Numbered from the stretch's first letter, positions 36,243-48,140 are shown. The stretch: DNA of 64,000 nucleotides from Labia minor (GCA_963082975.1 OY720350.1:20926910-20990909); one strand, 5' to 3'. Program-made: numbers and translations. The notes: generated from the letters alone by a model not told the origin.

Positions 36243-37039
36243 ATCTAATCAAAAACATACCTGTTAAAAAGGGGGCCAAGTTCCTATCGGCTATTTGTTT
36301 GCCTAAAAAAGGGTTCAAATCCATTCCAATGCCAAGTTTAGATGCACTTCAAAATCATTCATAATCATTTTCATCAACAGCCTGATCCACTGGTAAACAT
36401 TTGGCATTCCCAAGAATCGCCACCACACCCAGTCCTCCGCCTCCTGCATCCAGGCACGCCACTTTATTCGCGTCAACGGTCCATCTGGCCGAAATTCACT
36501 TTACCATACACCCAACTTAAAATATGGTATAGTTGTTAAAATACGTAGGTACATGGTTTAAAATATCTAAAATTATAATACTTAGAAATTTGAACTTGGC
36601 AGGTTTTCGTGCTGTACATAACACTCAGTCCCATACCAAGTCCTCCGCCTCCTGCATCCAGGCACACTACACGCCACTTTATTCACGTCAACGGTCCATC
36701 TGGCCGAAATTCACTTTACCATATACCCAACTTAAAATATGGTATAGTTGTTAATATACGTAGGTACTTGGTTTAAAATATCTAAAATTATAATACTTAG
36801 AAATTTGAACTTTCTAAGTATTATAATTTTAGATATTTTAAACCATGTACCTACGTATTTTAACATTCTTGGGAATGCCAAATGTTTACCAGTGGATCAG
36901 GCTGTTGATGAAAATGATTATGAATGATTTTGAAGTGCATCTAAACTTGGCATTGGGATGGATTTGAACCCTTTTTTAGGCAAACAAATAGCCGATAGGA
37001 ACTTGGCCCCCTTTTTAACAGGTATGTTTTTGATTAGAT
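36243..37039. repeat. Long inverted repeat (foldback) with 175-bp arms
   Basis: The arms at 36243-36417 and 36865-37039 are inverse copies with very few differences (one is CCATTCC against CCATCCC), so the structure is young. Outer words are ATCTAATCAAAAACATACC and its inverse. Between the arms are two direct repeats about 208 bp apart, starting at 36431 and 36639 (AGTCCTCCGCCTCCTGCATC to AATTTGAACTT). An inverted piece of the same repeat follows (36812-36864). The two near-identical short reading frames inside, ending KFTLPYTQLKIWYSC, reflect the direct repeat rather than genes. Confidence 0.9.
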
Positions 37040-37316
37040 TTCAATACTTTTTTTTAAGAAAGCTTCCTATTTTTTCCTTTTTGTGCCGCGCCCGCGTCCA
37101 TTCTTAGCCTTTGAAGTAATTTTGTGTTTAAAAAAATTGCAAATTTTTTTAAATTAAAATTATATTTGTTTATATATTAAATATAATAATTTTATTTGTT
37201 CTTTTATTTTATAGTTCTGAATTTCCAACTTGTATTGAATAATAAATAATTAGAACTATTAATATTAATTGAAAATTATATAGAAACTGTTAAGTTATAA
37301 CAATAAAAATAAACAA

Positions 37317-37662
37317 ACTAATTAATTTAAATTATAAAGTAAAATGGTTTAACACTATTATATATATTTATAATTTACACCTAACGCTACTTGTATAGGT
37401 AAAATGTCACTTCCGGTAGTCGGATCATGATGAAATTTGGTATCTGAATTTTTTTCATATTTTTAAATCTATATACAAAATATGAAGCAAATATCTCGAA
37501 GCAAACTGGTACTTTACTTGAAAGGTAAACGCAACCAGTGTAGGTAAAGTACCACTTCCGGTTAACCGATTTTGACGAAATTTTAAAAGAAATCTACAAA
37601 CTGTGAATAATATCGGTGTACCAAATTTCGAAGTCCTAGCTTGATTAGTTTCTGACAAAACC
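37317..37662 (+). mobile_element. Family B element, copy B2, truncated
   Basis: In the sense of B1 (which is on the minus strand), this plus-strand copy runs from AATTTAAATTATAAAGTAAA through two CCGG blocks. It stops after CCAAATTTCGAAGTCCTAGC and TTGATTAGTTT. The 5' end, microsatellite and 3' hairpin are absent. Confidence 0.8.
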
Positions 37663-37739
37663 AATGAATTCGTTTGAATTCGTTAAAATCGCATTGATAT
37701 TCGATTATAACAACTCAATTTTGACCGATTTCTTAAATT

Positions 37740-38092
37740 TCATAATTTTTTGTTAACCTACTTATAACACACGACCTGTATGCCAAATTTCATAGCGCTA
37801 GGACAATTGGAAATACCCTAAGAATTTTGTTGACCAATCAGTGAATCAGTTCCAAAATAAGCTATTTTCACAGGGCCATATTTCAGGATCTACTGAAGCT
37901 ATAACTATGAAATTTGGCATACTGCTTTAGTTCTAGTATATGACTACGTAGATAAAATTTTATCTCTGTTATTGCAATAGGCACTGAGATACAGGGGGGT
38001 CAAAAGTGACTCCAAACCATTCGTGTAAATATACTTACGGCATGCGCGCGGCTTGCTGGAACTTGGCCGGCGCACTGCCGTGCGCATAGATT
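37740..38092. repeat. Repeat related in style to families A-C, GC-rich end
   Basis: Contains TGCCAAATTTCATAGCGC then ATGAAATTTGGCATACTGC, an internal inverted pair about 130 bp apart. It ends in a GC-rich stretch (38040-38092) whose GCATGCGCGCGGC and GCCGTGCGCATAG words are imperfect inverses. The CAAATTTCAT word is also the hallmark of families A-C. Class not determined. Confidence 0.5.
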
Positions 38093-39104
38093 ATTTAGTG
38101 TATATTTCATTTTTAATTTTATTTACATGTAATTAATTATTTATTCTAATCAATGAAACGCATTGTAATTTAGGTTTTGGATTTAAATTTGAGATTTTAA
38201 TAGAAATAAATCTATTAAAGACTTATGAATTGAAAAAACAGAAATATTTTATATAGGTATGAATAGAAATTAGATCAACCCAAAGATTCTATAAAACTTT
38301 AACGGAAATACAGATTAAAGGTCTTATTTTTATTTATTTTATGTCATTAACTAAATACCCATTTAACCAGTTTGAAAATTTATAAATAATTTAATATATT
38401 ATTATTATTATTAATCAAACATGTTTAAGCCAATATAAAATAATGATAAATTAACATCAAATTTAAAAAAAATTGTATATAAATTAATTAGATTTATTCT
38501 AATTAGGAATTTGAAAAAATAAAATTTTAATCTAATATTAAGTAGAAAATTTATATTTAACTTGTAAGTTTATTTAAGTTTTTAAGATTATTTTAAATAG
38601 AACTATTTTATAAGATTTTGTAATCGAAAATGGTGATTTTTGTGATTATGTTATTTATATTTTTTATTTGTATTGCATATAAATATTAGGCTTTTAGATA
38701 ATCACATAATAATACAATAATTGTATTGTTATTTCTTTGTAAAATCAAATTTCCTGTTTTATTTCACTCAATTGTGAGAAAAGATAACAGAAAATAATTT
38801 TTTTCCCGATTCAGATTCCGTCCTACTATACAGGAAAATAAATTAAGCAATGATTAAAAATACAATATTCTTAAGATCAATTTTTATTTAAACGCCCTAA
38901 AAAAATATTAAAATTTAGGAATAAAAAATTATTAATTGAAATATGATCTAATAAAGGAATTAGATAAATAAAATATAATAATTTGTACAAATCTGATATT
39001 AATATTTGTATTTTAATCAAATTACTTATGTATTATTTTATTTATTATTATTTATTTTGAATTTTTATTTAATCGAATAAAATTTTAAAGAACTATATAT
39101 AATA
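38093..39104. other. Intronic AT-rich DNA, no feature seen
   Basis: A+T sequence, no frame or repeat recognised. Confidence 0.5.
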
Positions 39105-39440
39105 CGAGGGCAACCAGACAAAACTAGTACACGGAAATGTATTTTATTAGAGCAACTAAAATACTATTTTTCTACATAATCGCCAAAAAGTTGAGACATT
39201 TATCCTAGCGATGAACGAGCTTCGAAATTCCTTCCTCATAGAAATCCGCCGCCTGAGTGTGGTACCCACCTGGTACAAAACTTGGAGGCTTAACTTTTGG
39301 GAAACAATTTCGTACAATAAAGTGCGTGAAATTTACGGAAAACGGAAGGAACGTTCTGTTATGGTGAAACGACGATTTCCTCTAATTTTTTCATTGATCT
39401 TTTCCACCAGTTCATTTTTTTTCACCGTCGTTTCACCATT
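39105..39440 (-). mobile_element. Mariner remnant, internally deleted
   Basis: The right-hand terminus (minus-strand 3' end) CGAGGGCAACCAGACAAAAC sits next to TA (39103-39104). Minus-strand translation from about 39420 gives ELVEKINEKIRGNRRFT, then SRTLLYEIVSQKL, the N-terminal helix-turn-helix of a mariner transposase. About 80 bp on it jumps to AADFYEEGISKLVHR and DKCLN, the transposase C-terminus. The whole DDD catalytic domain is deleted. The 5' terminal repeat is lost into a (TA)n array. Confidence 0.85.
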
Positions 39441-39449
39441 TCACTTTTC

Positions 39450-39480
<31 letters not shown>
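39450..39480. repeat. (TA)n microsatellite
   Basis: A TA array that borders the truncated mariner and may have grown at its breakpoint. Confidence 0.85.
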
Positions 39481-39484
<4 letters not shown>

Positions 39485-40589
39485 TTTACCAGCAAACAAG
39501 TTCTTCCAATGCTCGAATGGAATCTTGTACATATTTTCAATCATTAATAAAATAGTTTTATTCATCCACTCAAATGTTTTTTTTTCCAAAACTTATGGTG
39601 GATGTTATTCGATGTAAAAATATGGGTTTTTTCAAATATTAATTCATTTATTAAATTTGATTAATTAATTTTAGTTTTATATATGAAAGTAAAAAAAACT
39701 CTTATGTCAAATAAAATATAAATATGTCTTGCAATGTCTACTGATGGCAAATGTCAGTTTAATAATTTTATAACTTCAAATCGAATTTTGTCAAAGCATA
39801 AATTTTTTTAAATTAATTTTCAAATAATTTTGAATACTTTAATTTTTTTACATAGGATTTATTTTTATTTTTTAATTTCTTATTTTAAAGGTATTGAAAT
39901 ATGTTTAAGGTGATTAAATATGAATGAATTATAATATATATAATAATATAATAGTATATATAAAAATGAAAATGTTTTAAATTCAAGATAGATTTAATTT
40001 GAACTGTTTTTTTCTATGAATTTAAAATATATTTTATTGAAATTTGATTAAATATTAAAGACATACATTAACTAATTTATTTATATTAATAATTCAATAG
40101 TATATCAATATTTATTATTCTAAATCATTTGTTTTACTCTGAAGGAAATTTATTTATTTTATTTGCATTCAGAATCCAGTAGGAATTTGGAATTCACCCA
40201 ACAAGTGATTCACATTAAATAAAAATAATATATAGATATAGATATGTAAACACGTTATTTATTTAGCACACATCCATATTCATATTTTGTTAAGCTCTCT
40301 TGAGATTCTTTTTTTTTTATTTCTTTAAATGCACATCTCTAAAAAGAAAATAATAAGCCCGACAGTGATAGAAAATAGAGAGGAAAAACAAATTGAAATT
40401 ATATTTAAAGAGAGGAAATTAATTTAAATTTTAGAATATATAATCTTTTAAGAGAGAAAATATGCAAATGTATCTGAGATAATCTTAAATATGTTATTCT
40501 TTATTTTTATTTTAAATTTAATTTATAATTAATGAAATTTATTTAGAAGATGTCTTGTCAATAGTCAAATGTCATCATTATATTATAAA
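39481..40589. other. Intronic AT-rich DNA
   Basis: A+T sequence. The first 130 bp (to about 39610) are slightly GC-richer and read FEWMNKTILLMIENM and IPFEHWKNLF on the minus strand. They may belong to the upstream part of the mariner relic but this is not established. Confidence 0.4.
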
Positions 40590-40665
40590 CTAGCTGCTCA
40601 GAGCGCCTTCGGCGCTCTTCACACCTAGACGGGGGCTCCGCCCCCTGTACCCCCGAGTGGTACAT
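40590..40665 (-). mobile_element. Helitron 3' end fragment, copy H3
   Basis: Minus-strand reading: GGGGGCGGAGCCCCCGTC, then the perfect hairpin GAGCGCC-GAA-GGCGCTC, then TGAGCAGCTAG ending at 40590, next to T. It is the best-preserved 3' hairpin of the three Helitron copies. About 75 bp remain, and a LINE fragment follows nearby, as with copy H2. Confidence 0.78.
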
Positions 40666-40832
40666 AGTATTTGGTTGAAAGTAGTAAAAGGTTTTCATCC
40701 ATTTTGTTTCAATCCGTATATTACATAAAACATTCATTTCTTTTTGTGTTCTTATTCAAAATCTATTTTAATTTAATCAGTAAATTAATTATATATATTA
40801 TTATTATTGTATATGTTATATCTATCTATCTA

Positions 40833-41622
40833 TGTGGCTCAAAGATACTCGAAAGTTCTTGGCCGCAACAACCACATTTCTCCAATTGTCCCTATCCTAA
40901 GCCCTTGTCCCATCTCTCTTACGTCCCTTCCTACGCGTCATTGGTTTTCCAAGCGGACGTTTTCCAATCGGTCTCCCCACCAATATCTTTTTCCTCTCCC
41001 ATTCTAGCCACGTGCCCTGCCTATCGCAGCTTTTTCCCTTTTATAACCCTAACTATTTCTGAAGATGCAGAGAGACCATGCAATTTCTTGTTATGCTGTC
41101 TCCCCCATTCCCCGGTGACCTCATCTTTCTTTGGCCAATAAATGCAGGGAAGAATCCTATTCTCAAATACTCTGAATCTACTCTCATCTCCCAGGGTCAT
41201 AGACCATGCCTCCCACCCATATAATGCAACAGGCAAAATAATTTTTTTATATATTCCCTTTGATAATAATTTTGAAGAGATAAGCCTCTTTATTGCAAGA
41301 TAACAAGTCGTTTCCCGATTGCAACCCCGATTTAAATTCTTCTCAAATATTATTATCCTTCGTGATTACATTCAATTTTTCTACATATTCAAATTCTACA
41401 TTTTGTATCTTAAGATTTTGTATGTTAATATTCTTCCTCTTTGTTACTAAATATTTTTTCTTATCACTATTAATTTCAAACCTCCATTAATTTTTCCTCG
41501 CTATCTGCAATTGCAATTTCCTAATCTCCTATTATATTTAAGTCGTCTGGGTAACCTAACATTTTACAATTGATTTCCGCATCTTATTCTTTCTTTACTA
41601 CCTTCAAGACAAATTTGAAGAT
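40833..41622 (-). pseudogene. LINE ORF2 fragment, copy L4 (longest)
   Basis: In minus-strand order, 41555-41540 reads GYPDDLNIIGD, a mutated form of the reverse-transcriptase YADD catalytic motif. FEINSDKKKYLVTKRK follows, and NRGCNRETT then lies in a shifted frame. ALYGWEAWSMTLGDESRF, FENRILPCIYWPKKDEVTGEW and ASSEIVRVIKG occur at 41236-41021. The C-terminal words continue to about 40840. The first catalytic Asp context is changed (Ala to Pro) and frames are broken, so it is inactive. Endonuclease and fingers domains are absent. Confidence 0.85.
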
Positions 41623-42336
41623 CAAAATTTGAAAAAGTTTATGCTGATCTATATTGAATCATGTGTATGTTTTACTAAAGTCTACAAATAATTAGTGAAC
41701 AGAAATATTGAATTCGCAGTTTTTTTCCTAATATCTGTCATAATGAAAATATCTTAATTAATGTTGATCGATTTGGCCTGAACCCGCAATGATATCTCCT
41801 AATATTTCCTCCGCTTATGGTTCTTAAGTATTTTCTATGTTATAATAGTGAAATAGAGTAATATTTCTTGATCATTACATTTTGATATTTTATTTTCATT
41901 GCTAGATTATTATTGAATATTTTTAATTATAATAAAACTTGAGAAAATGCAAAAATAGAGACTTGAGACAATTTATAAAAATTAACGGTATAAAACTATA
42001 GATAAATTACCAATATATACATTCATTAATAGTATTAATTTAAATTAATTGATTTATTTGTTTTTTTATTATTAAGTTCATTTATTAATTTTTTTAGATC
42101 ATAGTTATTTTCCTCCCTTAAAAGAAACTTATCTAATTCTGTGGTGCTAGGGGATAAATAAAAATTAAGTTAATATAAATATGATCTAAATATTTTATTA
42201 AATTAATGAAAATGGGAACTTTTAGAATAAATGATTTAATTGAATTGATATTTAAATATTAGAATTTAAAATAAAAAGGGAAATATTATAATAATTCTTT
42301 TATTGGGAATCGCTATGATAATTCATTGTTTGAAAT
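41623..42336. other. Intronic AT-rich DNA, no feature seen
   Basis: A+T sequence, nothing recognised. Confidence 0.5.
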
Positions 42337-42695
42337 AATTCCGCTAGGCCGACAGTGAGCCGCGAGCTGCTCTTGAATGAACAACACGGAGAATTATCTA
42401 AACTTTAAAAAATTAATTTCTGCGGTTATTGATAAGATATTAATAAAATTTATAGCCTATGTTACTCTAGAGGTATATAAGAATATTGTGATGTAATTTC
42501 AAAGAAATCGGTTCAGCCAATTCTGAGTCTATAAAATAGTAATTTTCCGGACAGACCGACAGACAGACAGACAGACAGACATGAAAAATTCTAAAGTCAC
42601 TTTTGGATTCTAGAGGTCATGAAACGCGAAGATATGCAAAAATTTTTAAATTCTGAGCAATGTGCAGACAAAAACCTTTTTTATATATATATAGA
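42337..42695 (+). repeat. Repeat family E with (CAGA)n core
   Basis: Starts with a GC-rich block (GCCGACAGTGAGCCGCGAGC). It contains AAAGAAATCGGTTCAGCC, (CAGA)n at 42553-42580, and ends CTGAGCAATGTGCAGAC then TATATATATAGATGA. A matching fragment in reverse lies at 34535-34590. The 'CGGTTCAGCC ... CAGACAGA' pattern is common in arthropod LINE tails and Helitron relatives. Confidence 0.6.
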
Positions 42696-44123
42696 TGAAG
42701 AGTTAATTGATAATTCTCCTACAAATTTTTAATGTTTATCAAGACTTATTCTTATTTAGATAAAATTTTAGAATAACTAAGAATTATCTAATATTTGTGA
42801 AAAATAAATTTTATTTATTATAATCATTGGTGTCGAAAAGTGTCTCTTTGCTTGAATCATTTTAATTTTTTTTTTAAATATTGATAAAAAATAAAAAAAA
42901 ATAATATTAAATTTTTTTATTTTATTAAAAAATATAAAGATAAAATCTAATCAATATTCTTCAATTTTTAAATGATTTTTTTTTCGTATTGTTAATAAAA
43001 TTGGTAATGTATTTATTATAATATAAAAATCAATTAACATATTTGAAATTCATACAAATTATTGATCTGTAAAATTCAGGGACACTAAAAATCCTTATTT
43101 CCGTTTCTAATTAATAAACAACACATTTTCATAGTAATATTATATATATATAAAATAGTTTTATCATCTAACATACAATTTATGTTAAAAACGGGCACTA
43201 GACAAACCAAAAATGTGTTGATGAAAAGGGATGGAGCATATAAAAAAAAAGTTTTTATTTATTGTGGTCTAAAACTTTGAAATTGTATACAAGTAAAATA
43301 ACACAAAATCTATTAGAATAAAAACTTTACAAAATGAAAAAGAAAAAATTATTACATTGGAAACCGATATTAATAAATTTATATAAATATTAACTTTCAG
43401 GATTTTTTTATTATTAAATGAATTAATTTATTTTGAAAAATTACATTAACTCTATAATAATAATTTAGTCAAAAATAAAAAAATAAAATCAAGGATAGTA
43501 AATATTTAATGAAAAAACTGCATTCAATGATATAAAATTAAAAAATTTTCATTTTAAAAATAATTTTTTTTTTAAATAATTATCATTTAAAAATATATCA
43601 GTAATATATCGAATTTTTCAAAATATAAACAAACCCAAAACGTTTTAGGTAATAAAAAATAATTTAATTAATATTTTTTGAAATAGAAATAAAAAAAATA
43701 AATTTATTTTATCTCTGTAGAAAAAAGAAATGAAAGAGAGACAGAGAAAGAACTTAATCAAATCCTGACTCAACCAACATATATATGTATTATATTTATT
43801 TTAAAAATACTAATTCAATACCCATCCAACATTCCTAGCTTGTAAACTAAATTATTGTTTTAACTACTAATCTCTCAAAATCTATCTAATAAATATTTTA
43901 TCTAAAAAATTATAATATTAAATTTATTTATAAATCAAATTAAAATTTTTTATATTCTAGAAATATTTATGTATTAGTGTTACACTAATTTATGAAAATC
44001 TTAATATTATTTTAAATTTTATTTATTAATTAAATAAATATAAGTTTATTTTTAAATTTAATTTAAAAAAAAAATTATATTTAAATATATATATAATTCT
44101 GTAATATTTTTAATTAAAAATTT
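42696..44123. other. Intronic AT-rich DNA, no feature seen
   Basis: A+T sequence with short TA runs near 43140; no frame or repeat end recognised. Confidence 0.5.
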
Positions 44124-44625
44124 GGTAATTATATAGAAGACTGGCGAAAGGAGGTAGGTGGTTGAAACTTACTTTGAGGTGTTCCTTGAATGATTCTGAA
44201 CAACTTTATATGTAACTTTTTTTATGATCTCTTTTAGTTTAATTAATAAAAATTAATTAATTAAAAGACTTTTCGGTTTTTTAAATTCGGTTTATTTTAT
44301 TTTAGAAATAGTTTTATTCATACCAAAGTTATTTAAACGCTTTTGCGGAGTTTATATTTTCTAAAATAAAATAAACCGAATTTAAAAAACCGAAAAAGTC
44401 TTTAAATAACTTTAGTATGGATAAACTATTTCTAAAATAAAATAAACCGAATTTAAAAAACCGAAAGTCTTTAAATAACTTTAGTATTGATACACAGTTT
44501 AATTAATTAAACTAAAAGAGATCATAAAAAAAGTTGCATATAAAGTTGTTCAGAATCATTCAAGGAACACCTCAAAGTAAGTTTCAACCACCTACCTCCT
44601 TTCGCCAGTCTTCTGTATAATTACC
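44124..44625. repeat. Long inverted repeat (foldback) with 124-bp arms
   Basis: The arms at 44124-44247 and 44502-44625 are nearly perfect inverses (GGTAATTATATAGAAGAC at the left, its inverse with one change at the right). Inside, a 60-bp unit with AATAAACCGAATTTAAAAAA occurs twice directly (about 44360 and 44437) and once inverted (about 44270-44335). It lies about 440 bp downstream of the E4 donor, inside the intron. In the transcript it would fold into a long double-stranded hairpin. Confidence 0.9.
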
Positions 44626-45062
44626 ATGTAACTTCAAATAATTCAGTGAAAGTTTTACAGAGATCTCCAAATATGATTTTTTAATTTTTGATTCAAAGAA
44701 AAAAAAAATTAAATAGACAATTGAAGTAATGTCTATTCTGCATTATAATTTATTAATATATTTTTTTATCATTTAAATTTATTTATTACCTGACATTTAA
44801 AATAATTAATTAAAATGAAATGAAATATAATTTATAGATTTATTTGAAATTAAAATAATAAATATATATATATTATTAATTTAATATATAATTATATAGA
44901 ATTTATTTGACATAAACAAAATGTTATTATTATTTTTTTTTTTTTATTTTGTTTGTTTTCTAAAAGATTTTAGATATTTTTTTTTTGTTTATGTATTAAT
45001 TTATATTATTTTTAATATAAATTATAATCTTAGGAATAGATTAACATATTGATGTGACTTAC
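44626..45062. other. Intronic AT-rich DNA next to the E4 donor
   Basis: A+T sequence. The splice donor GTAAGTCAC of exon E4 (minus strand) is at 45062-45054. Confidence 0.6.
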
Positions 45063-45343
45063 TTTGAGTTTGTCTTCTTTTTTCCCTTTTCGTTTACTGA
45101 GCCGTCTTAACGAGAACCGCTGAAAGAACCCTCCGAAACGCGATGTCTTGGACTGCGGCTGTTGCGCAGTCGAAGACATTTCGTTCTCTGTACGATGCGC
45201 TGGCTCAGACTCGACTGGCGTGTCAGCCGGGCTGCTCGCCACATTATAGTCATATACCAAACACTCCCGAAAGCCCGACTGACTATTGCTGAGCGGAATG
45301 CCTATCTGCAGGCGCTGAACTAACATCGGTTGTTTTTGTTGTG

Positions 45344-45374
<31 letters not shown>

Positions 45375-46019
45375 ATCCTTGGGGTCATCTTCCGTTTCAG
45401 ATGAAGCTGACGAGGACGAGGAGTGTTCCTCCTCACGTGACCAGCTCATTTCACTAACAATCGGACTGAAATGGACTCCCAGTGATTTGGTACTCGCACT
45501 TGTATTGGCGCCTTTGGCAAGAGGCATGACGACCTCCTCGACGGCTTGCGACTCAACGGGTACGTCTGCAATCAAATCGGGAGCACTTTGCCACTGATCC
45601 TCGTCGTTGTTCAACTGAGGTAGCCAGCTACTGCTACTTGATCGGCGACGACGAAGCAGTGACGTCGTCGTTTTCGTCGGTTCTATATTTAGCGAGACAT
45701 CGCCAAAGCCGCTGTCTTCACTGAGATTCTCAGCACTTCGGCCGGTTGGACGAGTTTTCGGTGAAACATTTGTCGTGGGCACGGATTTGGTTGTGGAATT
45801 GTCGTTGTCGATTGCAGGTGGAGTCGTCGAGGATGGCGGGTAATCCTCGGTTGGTGGAAATGGATTCAGTTTGGAGGAAGAGGTTAAAGAGGTTTCGGGG
45901 AGAATATTAATGGCATTCGATGTTTTATGATGCGAATTATTATTATTATTCATCATTAAAGGGCCACAACATTCAACCATCGACAAATCAACGGTGGTAA
46001 CAAATTCGCTGTCCATTGA
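45063..46019 (-). CDS. Exon E4 of the disordered-protein gene (319 codons)
   Basis: Largest exon, phase 0 at both ends. The acceptor is ...GTTTATTTAG at 46020-46021, and the donor AAA|GTAAGT starts at 45062. The protein starts SMDSEFVTTVDLSMVECC. It has a run of five Asn and a Ser/Thr/Pro-rich region, then GRSAENLSEDSGFGDVSLN, a compact acidic Ser-Gly motif likely to be a phosphosite. Next come an Arg-Ser stretch (LLRRRRSSSSSW), a Ser/Glu region, a Gln-rich run (QHQQQQQQQPQQKQ) and SGFRECLVYDYNVASSPADTPVESEP. The basic C-terminal end (GGFFQRFSLRRLSKRKGKKEDKLK) could bind membranes, nucleic acid or a kinase. No catalytic domain is seen. Simple-sequence runs argue for a fast-evolving disordered protein. 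Function not assigned. Confidence 0.9.
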
Positions 46020-46235
46020 CTAAATAAACAAAAATTAAACAAAAACACTCACACACACTAAAATATGAAAATAATTAATATGACAAATTTAATTTAAAAA
46101 AAAACAAACAATTATGTCTATTATAAATAAATAAGTATAAAATTATTTTGTCAATAAATTTAAAAATTGAAACAATTTAAAAACTAAAAACTTTTTCAAC
46201 GACAATTTATTATATAATTTAATTATTTTAATGAT

Positions 46236-46664
46236 TTTTCTACTATCTCGCCAGAGATAGTATTGCGAACACGAAAATTTTCGATGTCGAGATTTTGATG
46301 TTTTTATACGTTTTGAAGGTTCCCGAATCATTTTCACTAAGGTTGAGAAAAATATATATGTGTGTGTATGTGTGTATGTGTGTGTGTATGTATGTAGAGA
46401 AGATTAGGCAAAAAGGGTTTGAGCTAGAATCATGAAATTTGGTATACGGCCATTATTCAAAATTCGTAGTTTTCTATCAACTTTTGAGAAATGTAGCTCA
46501 ACCGGAAGAGGGTCATTGCCTACCTCATTTTAATTTTTTTTCCTCTAAAGTGACAGTAAAAATAAAGATATATCTTTGATAGTTTTTCACAAGATTAAAG
46601 ATTGTATAAAACTGCTATATATAGAATTTCAGGTTGATTGAATCGCTGAAAGTGCCGGAAAATC
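46236..46664 (-). mobile_element. Family A element, copy A6, 5'-truncated, in an intron
   Basis: The 3' end (TACTATCTCGCCAGAGATAGT) is perfect and forms the full hairpin. A (GTAT/TG)n core lies at 46355-46396. The copy stops at CGCTGAAAGTGCCGG near 46664, missing the E-box and the 5' end. Confidence 0.85.
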
Positions 46665-46943
46665 GAATTCTTAATTTATCAAAATTTCTACTTGAAGGTT
46701 TACTAATGTGACATAGGTCTACTACAGGTGACATTATAATAAGTTTAACTTATATTTTTTTAAAATTTTAAGTCAACATTAACCATTTTATTTTAATCAG
46801 CTTTTTATATATATATATAATAAAAAATATTGAATAAAATAAAATTTCATTATATATTAGAGTAAGCTTAAAATATTTACAGAAAAATTATAAATATATT
46901 GTTTTTTTTGAAATAAAATAGTTGATTATAAATTTTATGTTGT

Positions 46944-47010
46944 TATCTCCTCAAGTGAAATTTGGTGTGAAAACAATACCTCCCATACTATCGTCGGTAG
47001 GTAAAAAGGG
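46944..47010 (+). mobile_element. Family C element, 3'-end fragment C3
   Basis: GTGAAATTTGGTGTGAAAAC then ATACCTCCCATACTATCGTCGGTAGG match the 3' end of copy C1. Only this end remains. Confidence 0.7.
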
Positions 47011-48134
47011 GAGATAAATATGTATTTAAATAAGTTATATTTGAAAGATTACTAAAAATATTTTTAAAATTAATAAAATATAAATTATTTTTAGGTCTTT
47101 TTAATATAGTTAGTTTTTGTATAATAGGAAATTAATTAAAAATTTATTATATATTGAAGGGAAATTAAATTAAATATATAATTTATTTATAATAATAATT
47201 TTTGGATTTTTTTTTAATTTTATTGAATTTATAAAATGTGAAATTTTGAAACAATTAAATTGATTGTACCTTGTATCAATAAGCATTTAATTATAGGCTA
47301 TTAAAATTATTATTGAATCATTATAAATATTATATTTAATATCATTTAAGTATGATTTAATTTTTTTTTTTTTTTTCTAAAGATCAATAATAATTTCTGG
47401 GTTCAATTAATAGGTAGTTAATAAAAAGAAATTAATTTTCAATATATTTTTTTATTATCGAGTGATTAAGGGTTGATTTTAGCCAGCGCTGCGTATGAAT
47501 GCACTGCGCTGTGAGTGTGTGAGTGCTCACTTGCCTACTGAGGCCGGCCGAAGCAGTAGGAAAGAGAAGTGAGCTCGGGGTGGAGGAAGGGTGCGCGCGC
47601 ATTCAAATACAGAATTATTTTCAAATTCATGAAATAATTATAATTATTTATTAAATTTGATTTTATTCTTTTAATTGAATTTTAAGGTACGTTTTACACA
47701 TATTAAATTTTTTTTTTGCTCATTTTTAAAAACTATTTTGTTCCAAATATTTAAAAACTTCATCTTTATCCATTAACCATTAATAAATTGGATATTATAA
47801 CATCACACTGACATATGATAATAAAAAAATCAATCTGATTTATATATATAAATTTTATATAATTAATTTTAATTTCGGAAAAAATATTTTTTATTCTAAA
47901 TTAAAATTTATTTATTCTTTATTAAATTTTTTTTTTTGATTTTTCTAAACAGAATATTTACAAAATAGATGAAAACAGATAAATCACCCTTTAAGAATAT
48001 TAATAATAATTAAAATTAAAAAAATATAAAAAACCTTTTAAAAACAGCTTTTATTTAAACGCACTAAAAAGGAGAAAATAATTTCTCCACACACAGCACG
48101 ATTTCCTTATAATTAATCATATCTAAAAAATAAG
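47011..48134. other. Intronic AT-rich DNA with a GC-rich patch
   Basis: A+T sequence with one GC-rich patch at 47480-47605 (CCAGCGCTGCGTATGAATGC; GAGGCCGGCCGAAGCAGTAG; GGTGCGCGCGC). It resembles in composition the GC-rich ends at 38040 and 42337. No open frame of coding character. Confidence 0.45.
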
Positions 48135-48140
48135 TAGACC

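Noticed and set aside
36342..36754. Two near-identical plus-strand reading frames ending KFTLPYTQLKIWYSC
   Set aside because: They come from a direct repeat inside a foldback structure, have no family motif and are broken on one side by the repeat boundary.
39211..39555. 114-codon plus-strand frame
   Set aside because: It runs antisense through a mariner relic and then a (TA)n array.
40671..41141. 156-codon plus-strand frame
   Set aside because: It is antisense to the LINE fragment L4, which has recognisable protein motifs on the other strand.
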